Assembly: GCF_016406105.1 (NCBI RefSeq) | Contig: NZ_CP066308.1 | Location: forward strand, 4,393,959 to 4,457,958 | Direction of reading: 5' to 3' | DNA length: 64,000 nt | From: Brevibacillus composti | GTDB lineage: Bacteria > Bacillota > Bacilli > Brevibacillales > Brevibacillaceae | Made by a program: the position numbers and the translations under genes | Notes under the pieces: generated by a model | Told to the model about the DNA's origin: nothing | Seen by the model: only the letters and a program-made list of their open reading frames with translations | Databases searched by the model: none | Shown here: positions 17,401-25,234 of the stretch, piece by piece | Numbering within the stretch: the first letter of the stretch is position 1 | How the letters are laid out: the number at the start of each line of letters is the position of its first letter

Positions 17401-17727
17401 ACGAATCCAGTCACTGCACTCTTTTGCAATCGCTTTGAGTGTCAATTCGTTTTTGAGCCGGATTTCAAATTCGGTGCCGTACAAGCTTTTTTCCCGGTTC
17501 CGTTTCGGGATATAAAATTCCCGCTTCTCCTTTTTTATGCTATCCGCAATAAAGGTGGGAGAGGTGAAGATGAACCGGACTTCTTCCACCTGATTCAGTT
17601 CTTTCATTAAGGCTTCATATGCATAAATGGAGAAGCATGATGCAGCAATCGATACTTTGCTGCCTTTGCGAACTTCAAGTTTCAAATTTTCGCCGAGAAG
17701 ATTGTCGATATTATTGATGATTTCCAT
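14485..17727 (-). CDS. SNF2-family helicase-like ATPase of the Type III RM cassette
   Basis: A 1080-residue SNF2/RapA-like superfamily 2 ATPase, first gene of the operon. The first 250 residues may hold a phospholipase-D-like or target-recognition domain (weak). Then come Walker A ILADSVGLGKT near 272, the DESH box LLVIDESHNF near 360, LMLSATPVNN, and in the second RecA domain ASDCISEGQNLQDCD and RFGRIDRIGS near 820. An acidic stretch (NLDDDDWLDDDF) near 640 lies in the insertion between lobes. The start has GAGGTGAAC upstream. Such proteins move along double-stranded DNA without strand separation. Its place with DUF4391, Mod and Res suggests it extends or regulates the RM system; the exact task is unknown. 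Confidence 0.82.
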   Translation of the reverse strand: MEIINNIDNLLGENLKLEVRKGSKVSIAASCFSIYAYEALMKELNQVEEVRFIFTSPTFIADSIKKEKREFYIPKRNREKSLYGTEFEIRLKNELTLKAIAKECSDWIRKKVTFKSNRTSGSMQGMLNVQTANEPITYMPIDGFTTVDLGYEKGNALSKMVNKFTEAPFTKMYFDLFDQVWNDKSKLEDVTNQVVEHISSVYKENSPEFIYYVILYNIFNEFLSDITEDILPNEATGFKETEIWKRLYHFQKDAVLGAINKLEKYNGCILADSVGLGKTFTALGIIKYYELRNKSVLLLCPKKLGDNWLTYKQNVTNNILYADRFRYDVLYHTDISRERGKSNDIPLDRLNWGNYDLLVIDESHNFRNNEAKKDKETRYQKLMRKVLKSGVKTKVLMLSATPVNNKFMDLRNQLALAYEGNPEEINSKLGTERGINDIFKRAQSAFNQWSKMDVAERTTETLLGMLDFDFFELLDSLTIARSRKHIQKYYKAEEIGEFPRRLPPLSKFCDLTDRADVIGYNEIFIELSRINLGIYAPFKYIQPSRLRFYEELYDTSVRGGSGNFRQMDREGSLQLLMRINLLKRLESSVESFRLTLSKIVSKIDQTLQQIEAFEGSGKSDAVGYTDIEDANLDDDDWLDDDFSIGDTIKINLTDMDVLRWKEDLTNDRNILSALLTEMRKVTPEHDAKLNTLKQVIDHKINHPINPGNRKVIIFSAFTDTAAYLYTHLSEYMKAKYNIDTAKIVGSDENKNTAGLRNDISTLLTCFSPRSKEKKLTMPDVKGEIDLLIASDCISEGQNLQDCDYLINYDIHWNPVRIIQRFGRIDRIGSQNKEIQLVNFWPNMTLDEYIQLKERVENRMVIMDMTATGDDNVLFNQSSDLEYRKQQLHRLQKEVVDLDDMNTGVSITDLGLNDFRMDLVNYVKENGELDTVPSGLHAVVAADEEKGAKPGVIFVLRNVNEELNPDKQNRLHPFYLVYMSEDGEVITNHMDVKKTLDILRALCRGQSEPMMDACRSFNQATKDGKKMDMYSMLLQETIRSIVQVKVENDLDSLFSSGGTTALIDSIKGLEDFELLTFVVIR

Positions 17728-18031
17728 AGTTCACCTCTTGTTCCGCCCGAAACCACGCAACTTTTCCTATTCGACATCCCCCGCTGAAATTCCTTGTTTG
17801 AAGTAGTTCTGATTTCCTATTTGAGGAAATATATTGTTCGATGATGACTTTTGTAACGTGAATTGGGTGTTGAACTTGAAAAAATTGATGTTTCGGCCTC
17901 AGCACCGCCTTACCCAGGCAAGAATCCCAATGAAACAAGCCAAAAGTCCACAAAATCAATCGATGAAGGGTTACTGTCGGCTGATCAATATTCTATATAT
18001 CGTCAATCTTGATGAATTGTAACGTAACACA
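17728..18031. other. Intergenic region upstream of the RM operon
   Basis: About 300 bp without a credible gene. It should contain the promoter of the SNF2-DUF4391-mod-res operon. An 82-codon minus-strand frame here overlaps the helicase start and has no ribosome binding site. Confidence 0.5.
17812..17830. promoter_or_regulatory. 7-bp inverted repeat, possible operator of the RM operon
   Basis: ATTTCCT (17812-17818) and AGGAAAT (17824-17830) are complementary, about 85-103 bp upstream of the operon start, beside AT-rich sequence. No controller protein gene is seen nearby, so this is tentative. Confidence 0.25.
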
Positions 18032-18057
18032 GAAAAAGCCGAACCATCAAGTTCAGC
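18032..18057 (-). terminator. Terminator after the ankyrin pseudogene
   Basis: On the minus strand GCTGAAC pairs with GTTCGGC (one G-T pair) around a short loop, followed by TTTTTCTG. Confidence 0.6.
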
Positions 18058-18092
18058 CCGTAGTTTAAAACCCAGCCTTATTAATCGTATAT

Positions 18093-18808
18093 CTAACCTC
18101 GTTTGCTCTCTTTTGTTCCAGCATTTTTTAACAATTCAGCTATCTCTGTCAGTCCAGAGTCCTTGGCGAATTGCAGCAAATATTTATTGTTGACGATAGT
18201 TCGATTCGGATCGGCCCCATAGTCCAGCAATATTTTGACCATTTTGGTTGAACCTTTTTCTACCGCTTTCCATATCGCCGATTCAGTGCTTACATTTGGG
18301 TCGGCACCCGAATCCAAAAGATACTTGGCCATTTCAATATCATCATTTTCTACAGCGTAATTCAAAGCCGTTTTTCCTGCACTCATGTAGTTGGGATTGG
18401 CTCCGTGTTTCAATAGAAGCTCTATGATTTTCATATTTTTGTTTCCGGCAGCCACTAATATGGCATTGGATCGAGTGGAGTCAGCTCCATCACTTCTTCT
18501 GGCACCAAGTTTTCCCATGGTTTGGTTGAAGTCCCGCCGCTCGTTACAATTGGCCGTAAAGGCGGCTTGGATGTCTCAATTTTATCCGCAATGTAAAACA
18601 TGCCTGCTGTCAGTCCGACCGTCATCAGCAGACTGCATACTGCAATCGAAATAATGAATCCGGCTCTTTTCCTTGGTACTTCTTGACGTTAACGCATGCT
18701 CTGCGGTTGATCATTCTCGGATATATTACCCCGGTTTACAGGTTTTCCGCATTGAGCACAGAAGTTTTCATCTTCGCGATACTTGCGTCCGCAATTCGTG
18801 CAAAACAC
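18093..18808 (-). pseudogene. Zinc-ribbon / membrane / ankyrin-repeat protein, broken
   Basis: Three pieces of one former gene. A GTG at 18808 with GAGGAG upstream opens VFCTNCGRKYREDENFCAQC, a double-CxxC zinc ribbon; it ends at a TAA at 18689-18691. The same frame resumes with RAGFIISIAVCSLLMTVGLT, a transmembrane helix, and runs to about 18480 before a stop. The last piece, in another frame (18093-18518), has three to four ankyrin repeats (IIELLLKHGANPN, MAKYLLDSGADPN, MVKILLDYGADPN). So one stop codon and one frameshift broke a zinc ribbon-membrane-ankyrin protein of about 230 residues. The ankyrin piece might still be translated from the ATG at 18518, but no ribosome binding site supports it. 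Confidence 0.65.
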
Positions 18809-18846
18809 GTTTTCATCTCCTCGGCTGTTTAATCAAACGGGACAAC

Positions 18847-19248
18847 TTAAAGGAATTGATTCCAAAACAGATATGTCATTACGGACACCGCTACGAGAAA
18901 TCCTGCCGCCAACATAGCCAGCCTCCCGGCCAACTGCTTATTCTTCGGTCGGTGCGTGTCTCGAATCATCTGCACTTGATCATAGAGGAATTCGATGTGC
19001 GATGCTGTCCGGGTATGTACGCCTTTAGCCTTGTCCAACTCGCCCAAGATTTCATCCATGACGGTAACGTTTTGGGCGTGGTAGATGGCCAACGTCAGGA
19101 CAAGCTTGATCGTCGTCTGCTGGGCATACACATATGCCGCGACGGACAATAACTCCGGATGAATTTGATTACTTGAGAACAGTCGGCCTCGGGGAAAGGT
19201 TGAGATTTTTCCGCAAAGAGATCGGAAAACTTCATACCAGCAAGGCAT
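18847..19248 (-). pseudogene. Fragment of an unknown tail-anchored protein
   Basis: From about 19180 downward the frame looks coding: a helical region (VTVMDEILGELDKAKGVHTR) followed by a C-terminal hydrophobic segment (LAMLAAGFLVAVSVMTYLF) typical of a tail anchor. Upstream the sense of coding moves to another frame (KFSDLFAEKSQPFPEADC), so the gene is probably frameshifted or 5'-truncated. No ribosome binding site supports the first ATG. I do not recognise the family. It ends 38 bases before the zinc-ribbon start and may have been co-transcribed with it. Confidence 0.35.
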
Positions 19249-19476
19249 TCACCACCACCGCTATGAGTGGTCGGTCGGCAGATTACCCAAATCAACCTTC
19301 TATTCGACTTTACTATCGAAACATTACAGAAGGATTCCTCGATACTCCTTACCCGCCTAGCAACGATCCAAGAATGTGACTTTATTGCCCCGCTTGAACC
19401 TTATGTGCTGGACAATCTGAACAGCACCCATACCGAAAGCATCAGGGACTTGATGAACTCCCATAATATTTTACCA
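19249..19476. other. Intergenic stretch between rlmH and the decayed genes
   Basis: About 230 bp. Open frames here on either strand have no ribosome binding site or family motif. This is the boundary between core and accessory DNA. Confidence 0.4.
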
Positions 19477-19956
19477 TTAGCGATGATACGGTTCCCCCCT
19501 CCCAATCCGAAACGCCCGATAAACCTGCTCCACCAGCATCAGCCTCACCAGCTGATGCGGAAAGGTCATCTTCGAAAACGACAGCTGCAGATCCGAGCGC
19601 TTCAGCACCTCAGCCGACAGCCCCAGCGATCCGCCGATCACAAAAGCCAGCTGGCTCCGCCCGTGCAGAGCCAGCTTGTCCATCTCCGCCGAGAGCTTCT
19701 CCGACGACCACATCTGCCCTTCGATCGCCAGCGCGATCACGTAATGATCCGGCTTGATCTGCGCCAGGATGCGCTCGCCCTCCTTGCGCTTCACTTGCTC
19801 CATCTCGCTGGCGCTCAGCTCTTCCGGGGCCTTTTCGTCGCTGACTTCTACGATCTGCAGCCGGCAGTAGGCGGAGAGGCGCTTGGCGTACTCCTCGATC
19901 CCCTCCCGCAGATATTTCTCCTTCAGCTTCCCCACGCTCACAATCGTGATCTGCAT
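19477..19956 (-). CDS. rlmH: 23S rRNA pseudouridine-1915 N3-methyltransferase RlmH
   Basis: Methylates pseudouridine 1915 in helix 69 of 23S rRNA on the assembled 70S ribosome, using AdoMet and a trefoil-knot (SPOUT) fold. The 159-residue product is full length: start [20 protein letters not shown], knot region [10 protein letters not shown] with the GGS-G loop, and conserved end [13 protein letters not shown]. The ATG at 19956 has AGGAGA upstream; an 18-codon extension lacks support. Stop-side neighbours are accessory genes, start-side is the CxxH/CxxC gene five bases away, which is the usual Bacillota pairing. In Staphylococcus the rlmH 3' end is the attachment site for SCC elements. Confidence 0.95.
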   Translation of the reverse strand: MQITIVSVGKLKEKYLREGIEEYAKRLSAYCRLQIVEVSDEKAPEELSASEMEQVKRKEGERILAQIKPDHYVIALAIEGQMWSSEKLSAEMDKLALHGRSQLAFVIGGSLGLSAEVLKRSDLQLSFSKMTFPHQLVRLMLVEQVYRAFRIGRGEPYHR

Positions 19957-19961
19957 GTCTC

Positions 19962-20204
19962 CTACATTCCCTTCTCGTGCAACAATGCCACCTCGGCAGG
20001 TGCCCCGCATTCCCGGCAGCGCTTGTCCAGCTGCTTGCCCTCGATGGACTCCGCCCGGTACGTATCGGGTGCTACTTCGAATTCATCCACGTATTCATCG
20101 ATTTGCGTATCGAGATGCTCCATGCAGACAAAACGAACCGGGTGCTCCTGATGCAGCTCTGCCTCTTTGCCGTCGATCCGAATCGATTCTCTGATTTTTT
20201 CCAT
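19962..20204 (-). CDS. CxxH/CxxC small protein (YyzF-like)
   Basis: An 80-residue protein with a CMEH motif near residue 30 and a CRECG motif near 64, spaced as in the small CxxH/CxxC proteins found upstream of rlmH in many Bacillota. The Cys/His set probably binds zinc. Function unknown. I chose ATG 20204 because AGGAGG lies eight bases upstream; a longer frame from 20273 lacks a site. It ends five bases before the rlmH start, so the two are likely co-transcribed. Confidence 0.75.
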   Translation of the reverse strand: MEKIRESIRIDGKEAELHQEHPVRFVCMEHLDTQIDEYVDEFEVAPDTYRAESIEGKQLDKRCRECGAPAEVALLHEKGM

Positions 20205-20432
20205 CTTTCCAGCCTCCTGTGTGTTATTCATCTGTTTTCCCATTGGTCTATCTCTCTTCAATTTCTTTGGCATTTGCCCTGTTCTGCTCTATCCTCTTTT
20301 GCTTATTTCGCCCTTTCCGCTCCAGTCTATCGTCCTTTATTCTACCCCAGACGCCCTTCTTTTTACATCCATTCGCCATGACCGCCTGGCTCATTGCCCC
20401 GTACCTTCCGGCCAGCCTCACTCCCAGCAACC

Positions 20433-20463
20433 GAATGCAATCACAGCCCCAAGGCCAATACTA
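20433..20463 (+). promoter_or_regulatory. SigG-like promoter of sspH
   Basis: GAATG (20433-20437) and CAATACTA (20456-20463), 18 bases apart, resemble the forespore SigG consensus and would start transcription just before the sspH ribosome binding site. Confidence 0.4.
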
Positions 20464-20495
20464 GTCGTAACAACACTGCAAAGGAGGTCTTCCCC

Positions 20496-20678
20496 CTGAA
20501 CACCCAACGCGCGAAGGAAATCGCCGAGTCCCCGGTTATGGCCCGTGTTACCTTTAACGAAGTCCCCGTCTACATCCAGCATGTCGACGAGGATACGGAG
20601 ATGGCCCGCATCTTTCCCCTCGACGAGCCGGAGAGGGAGCAGAGCGTCCCGGTCCGCAGCCTGGTTGAACATGATTAG
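20496..20678 (+). CDS. sspH: H-type small acid-soluble spore protein, CTG start
   Basis: A minor spore core protein made in the forespore. The 60 residues include AKEIAESPVMARVTFNEVPV and the end SVPVRSLVEHD, matching the SspH family start to end. The family begins M-N-x-Q-R-A; here that position is CTG AAC ACC CAA CGC GCG, and AAAGGAGG lies eight bases upstream, so CTG 20496 is the only sensible initiator. No ATG, GTG or TTG lies near the right place. Translation from CTG would still start with Met. A hairpin terminator follows, shared with cls on the other strand. Confidence 0.85.
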   Translation: MNTQRAKEIAESPVMARVTFNEVPVYIQHVDEDTEMARIFPLDEPEREQSVPVRSLVEHD

Positions 20679-20683
20679 CATGC

Positions 20684-20721
20684 AAAGAAGACACTGCCTC
20701 CCGCGAGTCAGCGTCTTCTTT
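20684..20721. terminator. Bidirectional terminator between sspH and cls
   Basis: Arms AAAGAAGACACTG (20684-20696) and CAGCGTCTTCTTT (20709-20721) pair with one mismatch; T-rich on both sides. It serves two converging genes. Confidence 0.75.
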
Positions 20722-20725
20722 CCTT

Positions 20726-22177
20726 TTACAAAATCGGCGACAGCAGCCTGGTGAGCGACTCTTGCAGCTTCGCCTTCAGCGGGCGATTCTCGTACTCCTC
20801 CCGCGTCACCTCATGGCACTCGGCCAGATCCTCCCGGAAAATTCTCTCCAGCCGCTTCGCCATCCCGGTATCAAACAAAAAGGCATTGGTCTCGAAGTTG
20901 ATCTTGAAGCTGCGTATATCCAGATTGGCCGAGCCCACGGAGGCGATCTGTCCGTCGACGACCATGGTTTTGGCATGCAAAAAGCCCTTCTCATACAGAT
21001 AGCAGCGCACACCGCTTTTGAGCAGCTCGCCCAGGTAGGACTGCGAGGCCCAGTAGACCAGTTTGTGATCGGCCCGGCCGGGGATCATGACCCGGACATC
21101 CACGCCGGACATCGCGGCCATTTTCAAAGCCGTCAACAGGCTCTCATCCGGGATCAGATAGGGCGACTGCAGGTAGATGCGCTCTTTGGCGTTGTAGATC
21201 ATCTTCAGGTAGCCGTGCTTGATCTGCTGTTTCTCCGAGTTGGGACCGCTGGAGACGATCTGCACGCCCACCTTTCCCTTTCCCTCGATCCTGGGGAAAT
21301 AGCGCACTTCATCCTCCATTCGCCGCTTCCCCTGCCCGGTCAGATTCCAATCGAGGTAAAAACGGGCCTGCAACAAGTGGACGGCGTTGCCGACGATCTT
21401 GAGATGCGTGTCGCGCCAGTACCCCAGCCTCTTGTCCAGCCCCAGGTATTCATTGCCGACGTTGAAGCCGCCGATGAAGCCGATCACGCCGTCGATGATC
21501 ACCAGCTTCCGATGATTGCGGAAATTGACCCACATATTCACATACGGGATCGGGGATTGGAAAAACGCCGCCACTTCTCCTCCCGCCTCGACCAGCGGCC
21601 GGAAAAATCGCCGTGTCAGCTCCGAGGAGCCGACGGCATCGTAGAGCAGCCTCACCTTCACGCCCTGCCGCGCCCGCTCCGTCAGCGCCTGGATGAGCCG
21701 CTGTCCCAGCGCATCGTCGCGGATAATGTAATACTGCAGGTGGATATGATCACGCGCCTGGTCGATACAGGCAAACAGCGCTTCGAATTTGCCGTGTCCC
21801 TCTGTATACAAATCAATCTCATTATCCTGGGTAAACAGCGCTGCGTCGCTCACCAGATTCATGTGGATCATATTGCGGTGGTCGACCATCGCCGGATCGT
21901 GGAAGCGGATGCTGTTGGACTCAATCTCCTGCTTCTGCTTTTCCAGCGCTACCCGATAACGGGAAAATTCCCCTTCCTTCAATTTATACAGCTTTCTACG
22001 GGAAAGCCTTTGGCCAAACAAGAGGTAGAGCACAAACCCCACACCCGGCAAAAACAACAGAACCATCAGCCAGGCCCAGGTGGAGGCGATATTGCGCCTT
22101 TCCATAAAAATCAATACCGCTGCCAACAGCAGATTGATGATGGACAAGCCGGCATAGATTTGTTGAAACAGTTCCAT
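20726..22177 (-). CDS. cls: Cardiolipin synthase
   Basis: Membrane enzyme joining two phosphatidylglycerols into cardiolipin and glycerol. The 483-residue protein has two N-terminal membrane helices (IINLLLAAVLIF and WAWLMVLLFLPGVGFVLYL), then two phospholipase-D HKD motifs: NHRKLVIIDG near residue 225 and HAKTMVVDG near 400. Length and order match bacterial ClsA-type enzymes. I chose ATG 22177 (MELFQQIY), with GGGGAGGAT upstream; a 30-residue extension is hydrophilic and lacks a site. It converges with sspH. Confidence 0.9.
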   Translation of the reverse strand: MELFQQIYAGLSIINLLLAAVLIFMERRNIASTWAWLMVLLFLPGVGFVLYLLFGQRLSRRKLYKLKEGEFSRYRVALEKQKQEIESNSIRFHDPAMVDHRNMIHMNLVSDAALFTQDNEIDLYTEGHGKFEALFACIDQARDHIHLQYYIIRDDALGQRLIQALTERARQGVKVRLLYDAVGSSELTRRFFRPLVEAGGEVAAFFQSPIPYVNMWVNFRNHRKLVIIDGVIGFIGGFNVGNEYLGLDKRLGYWRDTHLKIVGNAVHLLQARFYLDWNLTGQGKRRMEDEVRYFPRIEGKGKVGVQIVSSGPNSEKQQIKHGYLKMIYNAKERIYLQSPYLIPDESLLTALKMAAMSGVDVRVMIPGRADHKLVYWASQSYLGELLKSGVRCYLYEKGFLHAKTMVVDGQIASVGSANLDIRSFKINFETNAFLFDTGMAKRLERIFREDLAECHEVTREEYENRPLKAKLQESLTRLLSPIL

Positions 22178-22469
22178 GTCTTCTGATCCTCCCCTGTTTC
22201 CGCCTATACAGCTCTGCTCTCGAAGGTGTCCCGATCCGGACGCCAGGTGCATCTGTTTGCTCACCATTTTACACGAAGATCCCGCAGATACCTAATTTTT
22301 CTGAGGGGCCGTCTGATCCTGCCTGCTCACCCCATCAGAAGGGTGTTTTCACGGCGATTTCCCCTATGTAACACCGTTTCATACAGAAAATCAAAGAAAA
22401 CTTGTTTAGACCCGTGAAACTTGTGGTAGTAACTAAATATCTGACAACCGGAGAGGAGCACTACACATC

Positions 22470-23656
22470 ATGACGATTCGCAAAAAAGTCTTATTGGGGT
22501 TTTCCCTCATCCTATTCTTGCTGCTGCTGTCTTCCGCTGTATCCCTGTACCTGATGGGAAAGATGGGCAACGAAGCAAAAGAGATTGATGTCAACTGGTT
22601 GCCCAGCGTCGTGGTACTGGGGGATCTGAACGAAGACATTTCCAACGTCCCTGCTCTCATCTCCAAGATCGGGCTGGAAACAGATCGGGAGAAAATCGCC
22701 TCCCAGGAAGCAGACATCAATGCCCTCCTGAAGGAAATGGACCAAAAATTCAAAAGATACGAGGAAATGATTTCTTCTGAGGAAGAAAAACAACTGTACG
22801 CCGACTTTTCCCAGCAATGGGGGGCTTATCTCGCAAGAATCCCAACCGTTCTCCAAATCGCCCGCAACACCGATACCGCCAAGACCATCGAGGCCATCAA
22901 CAGCACCCAAGCCCAGTGGGATAAATCCAAAGAGCTGATCATCGGCATCGTCCTGGCTTTCATCACGATGCGCGACATCAAGAAGGTGACCCATGAGATC
23001 CAGCAATCATCCGAGAGTGTCGCCAGCTCCTCCGAGGAGATCGCCGCCAGTATCGAGGAGATCGCGAGCGGCAGCCAGCATCCGTCCGCCTCGGTGAGTC
23101 AGGTATCGGATATGATCGAGCAGATGAACTAGGCTATCTCGCAGACCGCAGTAAACATCGAGCAGACGAATGAATTCGTGAGCAAGACCGTCTCTGTCGC
23201 CTTCAGCGGCGGCGAAATGATGTCCAAGTCCATCGCGGGCATGAAAGACATCACGGCCAAAGTGGACGAGCTGCTGTCCAACTCCCAGAAAATCGATCGG
23301 ATCATCAGCTCCATTCAAGATATTGCGAGCCAGACCAATTTGCTCGCCCTCAATGCCTCGATCGAAGCAGCCCGGGCTGGCGAGCGCACGGCAGAGGGTT
23401 TGCGGTGGCGCTAGCGAGGTCGGCAAATTGGCCAAACAAAGCAGTGTCGCCACCCAAAGAGACGTCGGCCCGCATCGCGGAAGTAGCCGCCAGCTGCGAA
23501 GAACAAAGTGCACAGACGGCCGAAGTGATGAGAGCCGCGCAAAATATTGCGGCCATCACCCAGGAGACCTCGGCCAGCACGGAAGAAACTTCCATCGCCG
23601 TCGTCGATCTGGCCAAAATGGCCGAGAATCTGAATCAACTGGTTACCAAATTTTGA
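22470..23656 (+). pseudogene. Methyl-accepting chemotaxis protein, degraded
   Basis: The N-terminus is normal: MTIRKKVLLGFSLILFLLLL is the first membrane helix, followed by a four-helix-bundle sensor region. The second membrane helix is cut short (LIIGIVLAFITMRDIKKVTH) and almost all of the HAMP domain is missing. The signalling domain follows with ESVASSSEEIAASIEEIA, then a TAG at 23130-23132, then the receptor tip (DIASQTNLLALNASIEAARA), then frameshifts after GERTAEGL, and the last heptads in another frame (AAQNIAAITQETSASTEE). At least one deletion, one stop and frameshifts, so not functional. GAGAGGAG lies upstream of the start. Confidence 0.85.
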
Positions 23657-23793
23657 CGTCGCGAAGCTGGGTTATCGGTAGGCACGATTAGCCCGTGCCC
23701 ATCTGCCTTGAAAAACCGGGACTTGGCTTTCATTTCGTTGCACGCACGCATGTCGGATCGGATCGGGAGACAAGTTCCCGATTCCGCACGATC

Positions 23794-23830
23794 AAAAAGA
23801 CGGAGGCCCCGCTTGGAGGGACCTCCGTCT
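23794..23830 (-). terminator. Terminator of the walR-htrA operon
   Basis: On the minus strand AGACGGAGG pairs with CCTCCGTCT, then TTTTGATC, just after htrA. Confidence 0.85.
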
Positions 23831-23853
23831 CGCAATTTCCATGACACGATTAC

Positions 23854-25071
23854 TTACTGCTGGCTGGGATTATCCAAGGTCGCGGTGGTTGTTTTCAGAA
23901 AACCATCGCGGTAATAGGTGATTTCCATCTTGTCTCCCGGCTTTTTGTTCAGCGTCAGATACTTGCGCAGCTGCGCGCTGTTGTTGATATCCTTGCCGTC
24001 CAGCTTGACGATCACATCGTACTGCTGCAGCCCGGCTTTGCCTGCTGCGGAGAATTTGCCGACAGGGCTGCTGATGACCACGCCCGCTTTTACATCATTC
24101 GGAAGGTTCAAAGTTTCTTTCCAGTGATAGCGCGGCACGCGGGTCAGATCATACGGCGTGATTCCCAATTGGGCACGCTTCAGTTCGCCGTACTGGACCA
24201 GATCCGTGACGATCTTTTTCACATCGTTGATCGGGATGGCAAACCCGAGTCCTTCGACGCCGGTTTTCGAGATTTTCATCGTGTTGATCCCGATAACTTG
24301 CCCCCGGATGTTGACCAGGGCGCCTCCGCTGTTGCCCGGGTTGATCGCGGCATCCGTTTGCAGCACGTCCAGCTCCCAGTCGTCCTGCCCGTTTTCATCA
24401 ATATCGATCGGCATCGAGCGGTTCAAGGAGCTGATGATGCCTTGGGTAACCGTACGAGAAAACTCCAAGCCCAGCGGGTTCCCGATCGCAATCGCCGGCT
24501 CCCCGACTCTCAGCGTGCTGGAATCGCCCAGTTCCGCCACCTTGGTTACTTTGGCTCCGTCAATTTCAAGCACGGCCAGATCGGTAAAAGGGTCGGCGCC
24601 GAGCACTTTGGCTTCGACCGTCTCCCCGTCCGGCAGCGCCACCTGGATTCGGCTGCCCCCGGCAATAACGTGATGATTGGTAATAATCTTTGCTTTTCCG
24701 TTTTTCTTTTCAAAAATGACGCCGGAACCTTCGCCTCTCTGCTCCTGTTCCTCATTGAACCAGTTGACGACCCTGCGGATGTTGATCACGCCCACAACCG
24801 CATTCTCCGCTTTTTCCACAGCGTCCACCGTCGCGCTGCTCACCTCTACCGAAACCGGCTGCGCAAAGAGATTGGCAGCCGGATTGCTCATCGCATTCAC
24901 CTTGCCCGGTTCTACCATAGATATATATCCCGATTTGGAGAGAGTAGGCAGCATCAAGAGAACGACCATTCCCCCAATTACCGCCGAAGTAATGGACGTC
25001 ATCACCAAACGACCCATTCCCGGCTGACGCTTCTTCCGTTCTACATGTGCCATGTCATCGTAAAAACCCAT
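23854..25071 (-). CDS. htrA: HtrA-type serine protease (YycK/DegP family)
   Basis: Membrane-anchored quality-control protease of the cell envelope. The 405-residue protein has a short cytoplasmic start, one membrane helix (VMTSITSAVIGGMVVLLML, residues about 23-41), a trypsin-like domain with catalytic His in TNHHVIAGG, Asp in DPFTDLAVLEI and Ser in NPGNSGGALV, and a C-terminal PDZ domain (VVISSPVGKFSAAGKAGLQ). The start at 25071 (MGFYDDMAHVERKKR) has AAGGAG upstream; the longer frame is not supported. It is the last gene of the WalRK operon, as in other Bacillota, and is followed by a terminator. Confidence 0.92.
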   Translation of the reverse strand: MGFYDDMAHVERKKRQPGMGRLVMTSITSAVIGGMVVLLMLPTLSKSGYISMVEPGKVNAMSNPAANLFAQPVSVEVSSATVDAVEKAENAVVGVINIRRVVNWFNEEQEQRGEGSGVIFEKKNGKAKIITNHHVIAGGSRIQVALPDGETVEAKVLGADPFTDLAVLEIDGAKVTKVAELGDSSTLRVGEPAIAIGNPLGLEFSRTVTQGIISSLNRSMPIDIDENGQDDWELDVLQTDAAINPGNSGGALVNIRGQVIGINTMKISKTGVEGLGFAIPINDVKKIVTDLVQYGELKRAQLGITPYDLTRVPRYHWKETLNLPNDVKAGVVISSPVGKFSAAGKAGLQQYDVIVKLDGKDINNSAQLRKYLTLNKKPGDKMEITYYRDGFLKTTTATLDNPSQQ

Positions 25072-25234
25072 GGTTCGCGCTCTCCTTTCTCTAGTACCTA
25101 GCTTTACAGATTTCGCCTTCCTGTATACCAATTGAAACCGTATCGTTTTTGACACTTTCAGTATACGCGCTCTTTTCGGCAAAATCGCGTGAGAAATATG
25201 GAAAGGTTGTGGAACGGCTGGGGGTATGGCTTGT

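Noticed and set aside
17711..17959. 82-codon minus-strand frame
   Set aside because: Overlaps the helicase start in another frame and lacks a ribosome binding site.
20762..22186. 474-codon open frame on the + strand
   Set aside because: Antisense to cls, which has all motifs; the frame is a by-product of GC-rich codons.
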